Source of the DNA: Deltaproteobacteria bacterium
GTDB lineage: Bacteria > Myxococcota_A > Polyangia > Haliangiales > JADYYK01
Assembly (NCBI GenBank): GCA_020853705.1
Contig: JADYYK010000281.1
Coordinates: 1-64,000 of the forward strand
Direction: 5' to 3'
Length of the DNA: 64,000 nucleotides
Of this stretch, positions 47,634 through 55,658 are shown one piece after another; the stretch's first letter is position 1; the number at the start of each line of letters is the position of its first letter. The notes beneath the pieces were generated by a model. It did no database searches, was not told where the DNA came from, and worked only from the letters and a program-made list of their open reading frames with translations. The translations under genes and the position numbers were made by a program.

Positions 47634-48365
47634 CTACTCGCGCTCGTCGTGGAGGTCGCGGGCGCGCGCGCGGACGAGGTCGAACACGTGCGACTCGATG
47701 CCGCAGCGCGCCTGCCACACCAGGTGCTTGCAGGCCTGCGCCCAGGCCAGGTCGTCAAGGCTGGCCCAGTCGGGCGGCGGCTCGGCCTCCTGGGTGCGGA
47801 AGAAGTCGGCCTGCGCGGCCCGCAGCTGGGGCGCCGCGCCGCGCGAGGCGGGGTAGGTCGCCATGTCGTAGGTCAGTGGACGCAGGATGGCCATGACGTC
47901 GCCCGAGGCGTCGTTGAACATGACCTGGTTGAGCGCGACCCAGAACAGGGGGGCGCAGGCCGGGTTCACCAGCGGCTGCACCGCGAGCAGGTTGAAGAGC
48001 TGGAGCGTGCTGGGCCACCAGCCGTTCGGGGCCAGCGTGTCCGAGACCAGCCAGGACAGCACGTCGATGGCGTCGTCGCCGAACAGGCAGCGCGACTCGC
48101 CGCCGTAGAACTCGAGCGCGCTCTCGGTGTCGGCGCCGACGGGCAGCGTGGTGGCGCCGGGGCAGCTGTCCGCGTGCCTGGCGTCGAGCACGAGCCAGCG
48201 CTCCTGATCGACCCAGCGTCTGTGGCCTCCCCACTCGAACGTGTTGCCCGCGCCCGGGCGCACGCTGGCCGAGAACAGCGCCCGCATGCGCCCGACCTCG
48301 GCGCCGAGGACACGGCGCACCTCCGCCGAGTCGGGGTGCTCCTGGAAGGGCAGCTCCATGGCCAC
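47634..48365 (-). CDS. Hypothetical cytoplasmic protein
   Basis: 243 residues, no family recognised. No signal peptide or membrane helix. Trp- and Ala-rich with an acidic N terminus (MAMELPFQEHPDSAEVRRVL), a central ESRCLFGDDAIDVLSWLVSDTL and a helical C terminus (AWAQACKHLVWQARCGIESHVF). Immediately upstream in the same direction (about 33 bases) is a degenerate member of the small family at 53079, so it borders the accessory retron patch. Confidence 0.7.
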   Translation of the reverse strand: MAMELPFQEHPDSAEVRRVLGAEVGRMRALFSASVRPGAGNTFEWGGHRRWVDQERWLVLDARHADSCPGATTLPVGADTESALEFYGGESRCLFGDDAIDVLSWLVSDTLAPNGWWPSTLQLFNLLAVQPLVNPACAPLFWVALNQVMFNDASGDVMAILRPLTYDMATYPASRGAAPQLRAAQADFFRTQEAEPPPDWASLDDLAWAQACKHLVWQARCGIESHVFDLVRARARDLHDERE

Positions 48366-48397
48366 GGTGCGAGTATCACCTGTCCGGACGACCCTGC

Positions 48398-48780
48398 TCA
48401 GCCCTTGACGCCAAGTTTGGCGATCTCGTCGGTGGCCCGCTTCAGGCGCAGTCGCGCCAGACCGAGCGCCGAGACGCGGCGTGTTCGCACCACCAGCGCG
48501 ACCCCGGGGGCGACCAGCTTAGCCACGACCGCCCCGCCGTCAGCGCCGCGTGCGAAGAAGCCCCGGCCCTCGAACAGGCCGAGGACCGAGCTCCAGAGCT
48601 GATCGGTCGTGCTGCCCGGGTCCGGGTCGTCCCCGTCGTCGTCGCGCTCCTTCGCGGACTCGACCGTGATGGCGGGCTGGTTCCAGACGCAACACGACGC
48701 CCGCGACCCGGGCGGAAGACGTTGATCATGCGCTCGAGGATCTCGACGATGGCGCGCTCGGTTGCACCCAGGGTGGACAC
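48398..48780 (-). pseudogene. Frameshifted paralogue of the 53079 small-protein family
   Basis: From a GTG at 48780 the reading frame gives STLGATERAIVEILERMIN, then the homologous continuation PPGSRASCCVWNQ ... WSSVLGLFEGRGFFARGADG ... VALVVRTRRVSALGLARLRLKRA appears in another frame. Compared with the intact copy (ERMNDGLPRGSRASCCIWN at 53459-53079), one base is missing near 48718-48722. Otherwise the two copies are clearly homologous along their whole length. A lost base or a sequencing error is equally possible from sequence alone. Function unknown; see 53079 for the weak roadblock-like resemblance. Confidence 0.75.
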
Positions 48781-48834
48781 CTCGCCACGCGCTAGTTGCG
48801 CTATGCTCGGAACATGTCTGGTGGTCCTCACGGC

Positions 48835-48995
48835 GACCCGCGCCGAGGTCGTGCGCCCGGAGCCGTTCGAAGCCACCGAGCTTCGCGTCGGGCTGCTTTT
48901 CGGGGACGACCCGGACGAGTAGCGTCGACACCGCTGGCGGGCCGTCGATCATCCGCTCCAGGATCCCGACGATCGACCGCTCGGCACGCCCTGGT
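48835..48995 (-). pseudogene. Third, truncated copy of the same small gene family
   Basis: Read on the minus strand, GRAERSIVGILERMIDGPP corresponds to GATERAIVEILERMNDGL of the intact copy at 53459-53079. The following residues (VSTLLVRVVPEKQPDAKL) diverge and no full-length frame exists. It lies directly downstream of the retron reverse transcriptase. The 309 bases from 48781 to 49089 hold only this remnant and no intact gene. Confidence 0.5.
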
Positions 48996-49089
48996 CGACA
49001 TGGATGAACGCGGCCGCATCGTACTTGTTGACGCCCACGAAGCGCAGTGAGTCAGGCAGCTGTGCCCGTTGTACGTCCGCTGGTCGCGG

Positions 49090-50433
49090 CTACCAGCGAA
49101 TGCCGTCGAAGATCGTCCGCAGCTTGCCCCCGCGCGCCGGGTTGACCTGCTCGGCCCAGGCCACGCGTCCGAGCAGGTGGGCGCGAAAGCCCGCGCCGAG
49201 ACCATCGCGATCGTGCGCTTGGGCGCCATCGCGGCGGCAGTTGTGCAGCGTGGCCTTGAGCTGGTCGAAGTCGCGCCGCGCCAGGTTGGGATGGGCGTTG
49301 ACCACCACGCCGGCCAGGCGCTGGCGCATCCCCTGGCCCAGCAGGCGCGTCTTGCCCGCGTTGAGGCGGAAGCCCTCCTCGAAGATGATCTGCGCCGCCA
49401 GCGAGAACAGCCGCTCGGCGCCCCGCGCGAAGCGCTCGCCGCCCGAGAAGGCCAGGTCGTCGGCGTAGCGCGTGTACGTCGCGTCGGCCGCGCGCGCGAG
49501 CGCCGTCAGCCGGAGGTCGAGGCGGAACGCCGCCAGGTTGGCCAGCGCGGGCGAGGTCGGCGCGCCCTGCGGCAGGTGCGGGCTCTGGAAGAAGCGCCCG
49601 GCGTGGAAGCGCGCCGAGGCCTCGGCGGCGTCGCGCGGCGGCGGTGCACTGGCCCAGACCAGGGCTGACACCGTGTGCGTGGCCAGCCCTGTCAGCAGAC
49701 GCGCGGTGGCCTCCGGATAGCCCAGGGTGCGAAAGATCGCCAGCACGCGCGAGGCCCGCACCGAGGCGAAGAAGTCGCGCAGGTCGAGCGCCATCACCAG
49801 CCGCTGCCCGGCGTGCGGGGCCGCGTGGCTGAGCACGCCGCGACCGCGGCAGAAGCCGTGGGCCGCCGGATGCACCGGCACCTCTGCGAGGATGCCATCG
49901 AGCACGCGTCGCTGCAGCGCCTTGAGGCGTGCCTTGGGCGCCTCGATCAGCCGGTAGCCGCCGCTGGCCTTGCCGGCCCAGCTGTAGGTGTAGTGCCCGA
50001 GCGGCCCGGGGGGCGCCCGGCGCGCGCGCCCATGGGTGCCCGCGAACCACTCCAGCGCATCGACATCGAGCCCGAGCCACGCCGCCAGCTCGGTCGTGGT
50101 CGGCAGCGCGGGCACCGGCCAGCTCGTCGGCGCCCCCGCCAGCGGCGTCATCACCGGTGAGCGCAGCCAGGGTCGCCACACCCGCAGCCGCTGCGCGCGC
50201 GTGGCCTTGCTGAAGCTCCGGCTGCTGGCGATGACCTCCTCGAGGTCGCGTCGACGCAACGGCGGTGTCGCCGGGAAGCGGCCCAGCACCAGCTTGATCA
50301 GCGCCCGCAACGACTGTCGCGGCGCCGGCTCCGCCACCACCTCGAGCGCACGCTGCAGCAGACCGTCCGCCGACCAGTCGCCGCCCAGGAACGCCTCGGC
50401 CAGGATGGCTCGTGCTGCCTGCGGCTCGATCAT
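49090..50433 (-). CDS. Retron reverse transcriptase with N-terminal extension
   Basis: 447 residues from the ATG at 50433. The first roughly 140 residues are an extra helical domain, as in myxobacterial (Mx162-type) retron RTs. RT motifs follow: ALDLRDFFASV (about 215-225, catalytic Asp), LPQGAPTSPALANL (287-300), TRYADDLAFSG (YADD at 323-326), the thumb-proximal GFRLNAGKTRLLGQGMRQRLAGVVVN. The last has LAGVVVN where retrons usually have VTGxxVN. Retron RTs copy part of a cognate ncRNA into branched msDNA and take part in anti-phage systems. A foldable msr-msd candidate lies just upstream (50450-50611). No effector gene is obvious downstream. Confidence 0.9.
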   Translation of the reverse strand: MIEPQAARAILAEAFLGGDWSADGLLQRALEVVAEPAPRQSLRALIKLVLGRFPATPPLRRRDLEEVIASSRSFSKATRAQRLRVWRPWLRSPVMTPLAGAPTSWPVPALPTTTELAAWLGLDVDALEWFAGTHGRARRAPPGPLGHYTYSWAGKASGGYRLIEAPKARLKALQRRVLDGILAEVPVHPAAHGFCRGRGVLSHAAPHAGQRLVMALDLRDFFASVRASRVLAIFRTLGYPEATARLLTGLATHTVSALVWASAPPPRDAAEASARFHAGRFFQSPHLPQGAPTSPALANLAAFRLDLRLTALARAADATYTRYADDLAFSGGERFARGAERLFSLAAQIIFEEGFRLNAGKTRLLGQGMRQRLAGVVVNAHPNLARRDFDQLKATLHNCRRDGAQAHDRDGLGAGFRAHLLGRVAWAEQVNPARGGKLRTIFDGIRW

Positions 50434-50449
50434 GAAGGCAAGTGCGCGC

Positions 50450-50611
50450 GGCGGGCTCGCGACCGATCTCGTCCTGCGTCGACCGGATCTGCGTGAAGCG
50501 CAGCGAGGGTCACGCGCCGTCTTGCCCTGTCCGCGAAGTTGCCCCGGGGGAACCCCGGAGAGGTTCGGTCTCCATCTCGCGATGGCGACCTCCCCAGCTC
50601 GCGATCCCGCC
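50450..50611 (-). ncRNA. Predicted retron msr-msd RNA
   Basis: On the minus strand the region begins with GGCGGGATCGCGA (a1, 50611-50599) and ends with TCGCGAGCCCGCC (a2, 50462-50450). These pair over 13 bases with one A/G mismatch, and a2 ends 16 bases before the RT ATG. Right after a1 is AGC, the usual context of the branching guanosine (G at about 50598). Then comes a nested hairpin: GGGGAGGT pairs with ACCTCTCC (one G-U), enclosing CCATC-GCGA-GATGG with a GNRA-type loop. A second hairpin CCGGGG-TTC-CCCCGG follows, and a GCGTGA/TCACGC stem lies in the msd half. The exact msDNA ends are not determinable here. Confidence 0.72.
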
Positions 50612-50681
50612 GCACGCTTCCTCAGCGTACGCGCCCGCTCGACCGGGCACAACTCCGGCACGCCTGCGGTACCATGGCTCC

Positions 50682-51533
50682 GTGGCGCGCTGGCTTGCTA
50701 GCCTTGGGGTCTGCGCCTGTCTCGCGGTCACCTCAGGCTGCGGTGATGGCGACGTGGAGGCCGACGGCGGCTTCGCGCAGGACTGGGCGCCATGCGGCGA
50801 CGAGCCGGCCGGAAGCCAGCTGTGCCCGGACCGCGCGCTCAGCTGCAACGAGATCGGGACCGGGCTCTCGTGCGTGCGCTGCGAGAGTGCGGGTTGGCGG
50901 ACCGTGGACATGCACTGCGAGCGCCGCCCCGATGCCGGGACCGCGGACGCCGGCACGTCGTGCGACCCTCTGGCGCAGGACTGCGGCTCTGGCTCGAAGT
51001 GCGTGGTCGGCTACATCGCGCCGAGCTGTTTCCCGGTCACCAGCAGCAAGGACGAGGGCGCGCCCTGCGACGCCATCGCACCCGTGGACGAGTGTGCGGC
51101 GGGCCTGGTCTGCGTCGCCGAGGACGGCTCGGCCACGAGCCGGGCCGCGCATTGCCGGCGCTACTGCCGCGGCGACGCCGACTGCTCGGGAAACCCGCGG
51201 GTGCGCTGTGCGGCCTGGATCGGTGGCATCGGTGTGTGCCGGCCCGTATGCCGGCCGTTCGCACAGGACTGCGCCCCGAGCTCCACCTGCGGTCAGCCCC
51301 GCGAGCCCTTCTATCTGGCCACGACTCTCGTCCCCGACATCCTGGTCTGTCGACCGGCGGGTCCAGCGCAGCGCGGTGGCTCCTGCACTCCCTACCTGTC
51401 CGACTGTGGGGCAGACCTCTTCTGTGGCTCCGCCTATGCGCCGGGGATCTGCGTCCCGGAGTGCGACGCCGCGCATCCCTGCGATCATGGCAGCTGCTGG
51501 CTGAAGTGGGGCACCGCGGGCTACTGCAAGTAG
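50682..51533 (+). CDS. Cysteine-rich secreted lipoprotein
   Basis: 283 residues from the GTG at 50682. Lipoprotein signal (CLAVTSGC) and about 28 cysteines arranged in short loops (CGDEPAGSQLCPDRALSCNEIGTG; CDPLAQDCGSGSKCV; CGADLFCGSAYAPGICVPEC). These resemble the disulfide-rich, EGF/Dickkopf-like modules common on myxobacterial surface proteins. No enzymatic motif. It is divergent from the retron, with its start 71 bases beyond the predicted a1 repeat. Confidence 0.78.
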   Translation: MARWLASLGVCACLAVTSGCGDGDVEADGGFAQDWAPCGDEPAGSQLCPDRALSCNEIGTGLSCVRCESAGWRTVDMHCERRPDAGTADAGTSCDPLAQDCGSGSKCVVGYIAPSCFPVTSSKDEGAPCDAIAPVDECAAGLVCVAEDGSATSRAAHCRRYCRGDADCSGNPRVRCAAWIGGIGVCRPVCRPFAQDCAPSSTCGQPREPFYLATTLVPDILVCRPAGPAQRGGSCTPYLSDCGADLFCGSAYAPGICVPECDAAHPCDHGSCWLKWGTAGYCK

Positions 51534-51647
51534 CCGCCCGAGGCCGCCTCGACCTGCGGCGGCGCGACGCAGCTATCTGGCGCTCGGCGCCCCAGCGGGT
51601 GGTCATGAAGTCGAGGGCGAAGCCATCCGTCAGGCAATTCAGAGGAG

Positions 51648-52112
51648 ATGGTGCAGGGGCCGCTGGTATGTTTCACTGCAAGCGGGCTCATCATGGCTGA
51701 TGTGCACAGCCTCATCGGCGACCGCGCTGGCGAGCATCTGCAGATGCGGCGCGGCAGATACCGTGCCTGGATCCACGTCATCATCGGCTTCTTCTGGGCG
51801 GCTCTGCTGCTCGCCTTGACCTCTGGCCTCGCGGTGTCCGCCCTCACTGCCTGGGTGGCCATGGACGTCTGTGGCCTGCCCGGCGACGACCTCGATCTGG
51901 TCATGATTCCCAGCATGGCCGTCACCGCGCTCATCATCGGGTTGCTCGCGTATGCCGATCGCTGGCGCTGCAACGAGGCCTTCAGCAGTCGCTTCTCCTC
52001 CGGCCTGCTCAACCTGTCGCTGACCTACGTGCCCCTGGTCTCCGCCTGGTACGGCCTCGCCCGCGGCCTGGCGAAGCTGACCCGGGAGCGCAAGCGCCGC
52101 ACAGCGAAGTGA
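51648..52112 (+). CDS. Small hypothetical membrane protein
   Basis: 154 residues from ATG 51648; the adjacent GTG (51651) is better spaced from AGAGGAG, and a third start at 51693 (MADVHSLIGDRAGEHL) is also possible. Two strong transmembrane helices (HVIIGFFWAALLLALTSGLA and LVMIPSMAVTALIIGLLAYA) and a weaker third near the C terminus (LTYVPLVSAWYGLARG), ending in a basic tail (RERKRRTAK). No family recognised. It lies between two lipoprotein genes in the accessory patch. Confidence 0.65.
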   Translation: MVQGPLVCFTASGLIMADVHSLIGDRAGEHLQMRRGRYRAWIHVIIGFFWAALLLALTSGLAVSALTAWVAMDVCGLPGDDLDLVMIPSMAVTALIIGLLAYADRWRCNEAFSSRFSSGLLNLSLTYVPLVSAWYGLARGLAKLTRERKRRTAK

Positions 52113-52269
52113 CGACAGCAGCGCGAACGCGTCCCCGAGGGCAGAGTCTGGGGTGCCCGCGCGGTGGAATACGGACGGCAGAGTGTTGGGGGGCCGACGC
52201 CGCCGAGCCCAACCTGCTGGAAGGCTTGGCGCCGGCCCTTCGGGCACGCGGCTTGCTCAATCGCATGGC

Positions 52270-52926
52270 ATGAAGCGACTCGCGTGGATCGTGGCTGTGC
52301 TGGCAGGAGCTGCCGGCTGTGCCGATGGCTGGCGCCGAGAGGAGACGGTGACGGACGGGGCACCGACCGCCGGCGCGTCCGGCCAGGAGCTGTTCGTGCG
52401 CCAGACCCACGTGTTCGAGACCTGGACCGAGTCCGATTGCTGGAGCAATTGCGAGACCCGGACGAACACGCTGCATCGTGCAACCGAGCTGTGGCGGCGC
52501 GATCACGGGGTCGAGCGCTTCGAGGCCGACCTCGGTGGGCTCGACATCCCGCTCGAGATCGCAGAATGGCACCACGAGCTCGGCTACGTCGTCTTTGCGC
52601 AGAGCTGGAGCAGTGACTTCCGCTTCGTGGTGATGGAGGACGCGGACGGGCACCGGCTGGTCGATCTGCGCGTGGCCCCGGAGACCCTGTGCACGAGGCC
52701 GCGACTGGTCGCGCAGCCAGGCACACGGATCATGGCTGCCGTGTTCTCGTGCTGGGACGGCGTCGATGTGCACATCATCGACCGCGGCAACATGAAGGCG
52801 ATCGGGAGCATGTTCCACCCGGCCGCACACCCGACGTGGACGAACGCGCGCTGGGAAGGCAACTTGCTGGTCATCCCGACGTCGACCGGCGAGACCTTCG
52901 AGGTCGAGCTGGGGCCGGCGCGATAG
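52270..52926 (+). CDS. Hypothetical lipoprotein
   Basis: 218 residues. Lipoprotein signal (VLAGAAGC) and a short linker. The mature domain is mixed beta with two nearby Cys (ESDCWSNCETRT) that may pair, and repeated aromatic strands (GYVVFAQSWSSDFRFVVMEDADG, MAAVFSCWDGVDVHIIDRGN). The family is unknown. Codon use and GC are slightly lower than in the flanking genes, consistent with an accessory origin. Confidence 0.7.
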   Translation: MKRLAWIVAVLAGAAGCADGWRREETVTDGAPTAGASGQELFVRQTHVFETWTESDCWSNCETRTNTLHRATELWRRDHGVERFEADLGGLDIPLEIAEWHHELGYVVFAQSWSSDFRFVVMEDADGHRLVDLRVAPETLCTRPRLVAQPGTRIMAAVFSCWDGVDVHIIDRGNMKAIGSMFHPAAHPTWTNARWEGNLLVIPTSTGETFEVELGPAR

Positions 52927-53078
52927 GCGTCACTGCCCCGGAACGCCCGCGCTGGTCCCAGGATGAGCGAGAAGCCCGGCATCTCGCGATCTGCTGAGCA
53001 AGCATCGGACACTGCATCGCTGCGGAGTGCCGCACGACTGAGTTCGGTGACGAGCCCGACGGCTGACACCGCCGCCGA

Positions 53079-53459
53079 TCAGCCCTTGGCGACATGCTTG
53101 GCGATCTCCTCGGATGCCCGCTTCAGGCGAAGTCGGGCCACACCGAGCGCGGAGAAATTGCGCGTCCGGACCACCAGCGCGACCCCGGGGGCGACGAGCG
53201 TGGCGACCACCGCCCCGCCACCGGCGCCACGTGCGAGGAAGCCCCGGCCCTCGAACAGGCCAAGGAGCGAGTCCCACAGCTTGTCGGCCGTGCCGCCCGG
53301 GTCCGGGTCCGGGTCGTCGTCGCGATCCTTCGGGGACTCGACCGTGATGGGAGTCTGGTTCCAGATGCAACACGACGCCCGTGACCCTCGCGGAAGACCG
53401 TCGTTCATGCGCTCGAGGATCTCGACGATGGCTCGCTCGGTCGCACCCAGGTCGGACAT
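53079..53459 (-). CDS. Small hypothetical protein, intact copy of a locally repeated family
   Basis: 126 residues. N terminus MSDLGATERAIVEILERM, a polar Asp/Pro-rich middle (DDDPDPDPGGTADK), then LLGLFEGRGFLARGAGGGAVVA and the C-terminal SALGVARLRLKRASEEIAK. The last segment resembles the final strand and helix of roadblock/LC7 proteins, but the match is too weak to assign. A frameshifted copy is at 48398-48780 and a truncated one at 48835-48995, both next to the retron. Only this copy is readable end to end. Confidence 0.72.
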   Translation of the reverse strand: MSDLGATERAIVEILERMNDGLPRGSRASCCIWNQTPITVESPKDRDDDPDPDPGGTADKLWDSLLGLFEGRGFLARGAGGGAVVATLVAPGVALVVRTRNFSALGVARLRLKRASEEIAKHVAKG

Positions 53460-53488
53460 CTCGTCAGGGTACGCCGGGTGCCGAAATG

Positions 53489-53520
53489 CAGAAGGCCCGG
53501 TATCGCTACCGGGCCTTCTG
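53489..53520 (-). terminator. Hairpin terminator after the tRNA pair
   Basis: A perfect 14-bp stem CAGAAGGCCCGGTA / TACCGGGCCTTCTG around a four-base loop, 8 bases downstream of the encoded CCA of tRNA-Glu in the direction of tRNA transcription. A short T run (CATTTCGG) follows on the minus strand. It fits a factor-independent terminator. Confidence 0.8.
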
Positions 53521-53530
53521 TCCTCTCTGG

Positions 53531-53602
53531 TGACCCCAGCGGGATTCGAACCCGCGTTTTCGGCGTGAGAGGCCAACGTCCTAACCGCTAGACAATGGGG
53601 CC
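53531..53602 (-). tRNA. tRNA-Glu (CTC)
   Basis: 72 nt. Acceptor stem GGCCCCA / TGGGGTC, discriminator A, anticodon loop CTCTCAC giving anticodon CTC, T-loop GTTCGAATC. CCA is encoded at 53530-53528. Same strand as and 46 bases downstream of tRNA-Gln, so they are probably co-transcribed. Confidence 0.95.
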
Positions 53603-53648
53603 AGTGCTGCGTGGTTCCTGATTGCTCTGACCAACCTGCAAGACCTGG

Positions 53649-53719
53649 TTCGGGGACTAGGATTCGAACCTAGATAGTACGAGTCAGAGTCGTACGTCCT
53701 GCCGTTAGACGATCCCCGA
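53649..53719 (-). tRNA. tRNA-Gln (CTG)
   Basis: 71 nt. Acceptor TCGGGGA / TCCCCGA with discriminator A, anticodon stem TACGA / TCGTA around loop CTCTGAC (anticodon CTG), T-loop GTTCGAATC. CCA is encoded at 53648-53646. The U at position 1 is typical of bacterial tRNA-Gln. Confidence 0.95.
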
Positions 53720-53881
53720 GTAAATGGGCGCTCCCGAGTGAAAGTCCGGTGGTTTATGCGGCATCACCCCGGACCCTGTCAAGTCCATTCCGACCGCCCG
53801 CAGCGCGATCCGCGTCACAACGCCAAAAATGCACGCATCCCGCGGGTTGTGCCACCGGAAACCGCCTGCCAAGATGGCGGG

Positions 53882-55288
53882 ATGCGGCCCTCCCGCCCTG
53901 GCCTTGGCCTCGCAGTCCTGCGCACCCTGATTCCCCCGGCGCTGGCCGCCGCCATCCTGTGCTTCGCCGGCAGCGCCCACGCCCAGGCCCGCCGCATCAA
54001 CGCCATCGACGTGCTCGAGAACAGCAAGACCAACGACGACACCGTCATCCTCATCGCCGGGATCTCGGTCGGCGACGACTTCTCCGACGCCGACCTGACC
54101 ACCATCGAGAACCGCCTGATCTCGTCCGAGCTGTTCAAGGACGTCAACGTGCAGGCCATCCCCGAGGGCGATGGCGTGCGCGTCATCATCAATGCCAAGG
54201 ACAAGCACAGCTGGGTCATCGCCCCCACGGTCTACCTGCAGCCCGGCAACAAGGGCGGCGGCTTCGGCTTCGGCGAGAACAACCTGTTCGGCGCCAACAA
54301 GAAGCTGCTGCTCTACGGCCAGGTCGCCACCGCCGACTCCATGTTCATCGCCGGCCTGCTCGATCCGGCCATCGGCGGCAGCCGCTTCTTCTTCCGCGGC
54401 GACGTCTTCATCCGGCGCGAGATCGTCACCGAGTACGGCCCCCACGGCAAGGGCTTCGGCAACGAGTCCGGCGTGCGCGACTCCACCATGTGGTACCTGA
54501 ACGGCGGCATCCTCCTCGGCGTCAACTTCATGCGAGGGCTGTCGCTGGACGGCCGCCTGCGCGGCGCCAAGGTCTTCTACGAGGACGCCGAGCTGCACTC
54601 CGGCGTCGATCCCGCCGAGGTCTTCCAGGTCGCTGGCGAGCCCATCAAGGCGCCCAGCACCGACGGCTATGACGTCTCGACCGAGGGCAAGATCACCTAC
54701 GATCGCCGCGCCAACTACTACGGCGTCACCCATGGCGACATGTTCCAGCTCGCCTTCGAGCACAGCCTGACCGCGCTGGGCTCCGACTTCGACTACTGGG
54801 TCGGCAGCGCGCGCGCCATCATCGCGCGCCGCATCCTCAGCGAGCACAACCTGGTCATCAAGACCAGGTACGCCCAGGGCGACAACCTGCCGTTCCAGCA
54901 GGAGTTCACCGCCGGCGGCGTCGACCTGCGCGGCTTCGTCAACCGCCAGTTCCGCGGCGATCACCAGGCCCGCGCCACCGTCGAGTACTCGGTGCCGCTG
55001 TTCAAGGCCGGCTCGGTCGCCTTCCGCGGCCTGGCCTTCAGCGACAACGCCATCACCTGGTTCGACAAGTACCAGCAGTCGAAGAAGGTCGGCGACGACG
55101 CCACCCGCAACTAGGTGCAGTGGCACGGCGACGACGAGCCGCTCGACCAGCTGGCCAACGGCGTCGGCGGCGGCTTCCGGATCTACATGCGGTCGATCGT
55201 GATGCCGCTGCTGGGCGTGGACGTCGGCTATGGCCTGCAGTCGGGAGCAGTGAATGTTTATTTCGCGGTGGGCCTTACCGAACTCTAG
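53882..55288 (+). pseudogene. Omp85/BamA-like outer membrane protein with an in-frame TAG
   Basis: Signal peptide (ending AHAQ), one POTRA-like domain (INAIDVLENSKTNDDTVILIAGI ... LISSELFKDVNVQAI) and a beta-barrel with BamA-like strands (GFGFGENNLFGANKKLLLYGQ; GGVDLRGFVNRQFRGDHQAR). A TAG at 55112-55114 ends the first reading at 410 residues, but the same frame continues without a break (LANGVGGGFRIYMRSIVMP, VDVGYGLQSGAVNVYFAVG) to a TAG at 55286-55288. That extension is the expected last barrel strands with the C-terminal aromatic-type signal. So this is a nonsense mutation or a sequencing error; TAG is an ordinary stop in this genome. Confidence 0.8.
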
Positions 55289-55367
55289 TTCTCTAAAGGT
55301 GTAGTATTATTAGACAATCTGTCGTTTTCCGTTGGCGGCCCCCATTTCAGGGCGTATCGTCCCCTTC
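55289..55367. other. AT-rich gap with a possible promoter
   Basis: About 60 percent AT between 55289 and 55330 (TAGTATTATTAGACAAT) in an otherwise very GC-rich window. The TAGTAT or TATTAT hexamers could serve as a -10 element for the gene at 55368. I see no convincing -35. Confidence 0.35.
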
Positions 55368-55634
55368 GTGTCGCGGCTGGATCTCTTCATCGGCAAGCTG
55401 GTCAACGTGTTCGGGCCTCCCGATCACGAGGACGACGGCTTCCTCGGCGGCGGCTACGTGACCGACGTGGTGGATGGCTTCGTGTTCGTGGCCGACGCCC
55501 CCGGGGAGACCCCGGTGATGGCCTTCGCGCTCTCACACATCGCCGTCATCGCGGTGACCGACGAGGTTCCGGATCTGAAGCCCATTCCGGGCGGCAAGGT
55601 CCACAGGCTACGACCGAGCGATCGCGACAAGTAG
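55368..55634 (+). CDS. Small hypothetical protein
   Basis: 88 residues from the GTG at 55368 (a TTG at 55332 would add 12 residues; neither has a clear ribosome site). No family recognised. The sequence is one compact beta-rich domain (LVNVFGPPDHEDDGFLGGGYVTDVVDG ... VMAFALSHIAVIAVTDEVPD) with no signal peptide, so it should be cytoplasmic. It lies 24 bases upstream of the deiminase gene and may be co-transcribed with it. Confidence 0.65.
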   Translation: MSRLDLFIGKLVNVFGPPDHEDDGFLGGGYVTDVVDGFVFVADAPGETPVMAFALSHIAVIAVTDEVPDLKPIPGGKVHRLRPSDRDK

Positions 55635-55658
55635 TAACCCGAAGCGGAGTGGTGATCG

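Noticed and set aside
55112..55114. TAG as a recoded amino-acid codon in the Omp85 gene
   Set aside because: TAG ends several other genes here (for example 14142, 34428, 10080), so it is a normal stop. A nonsense mutation or error is simpler.
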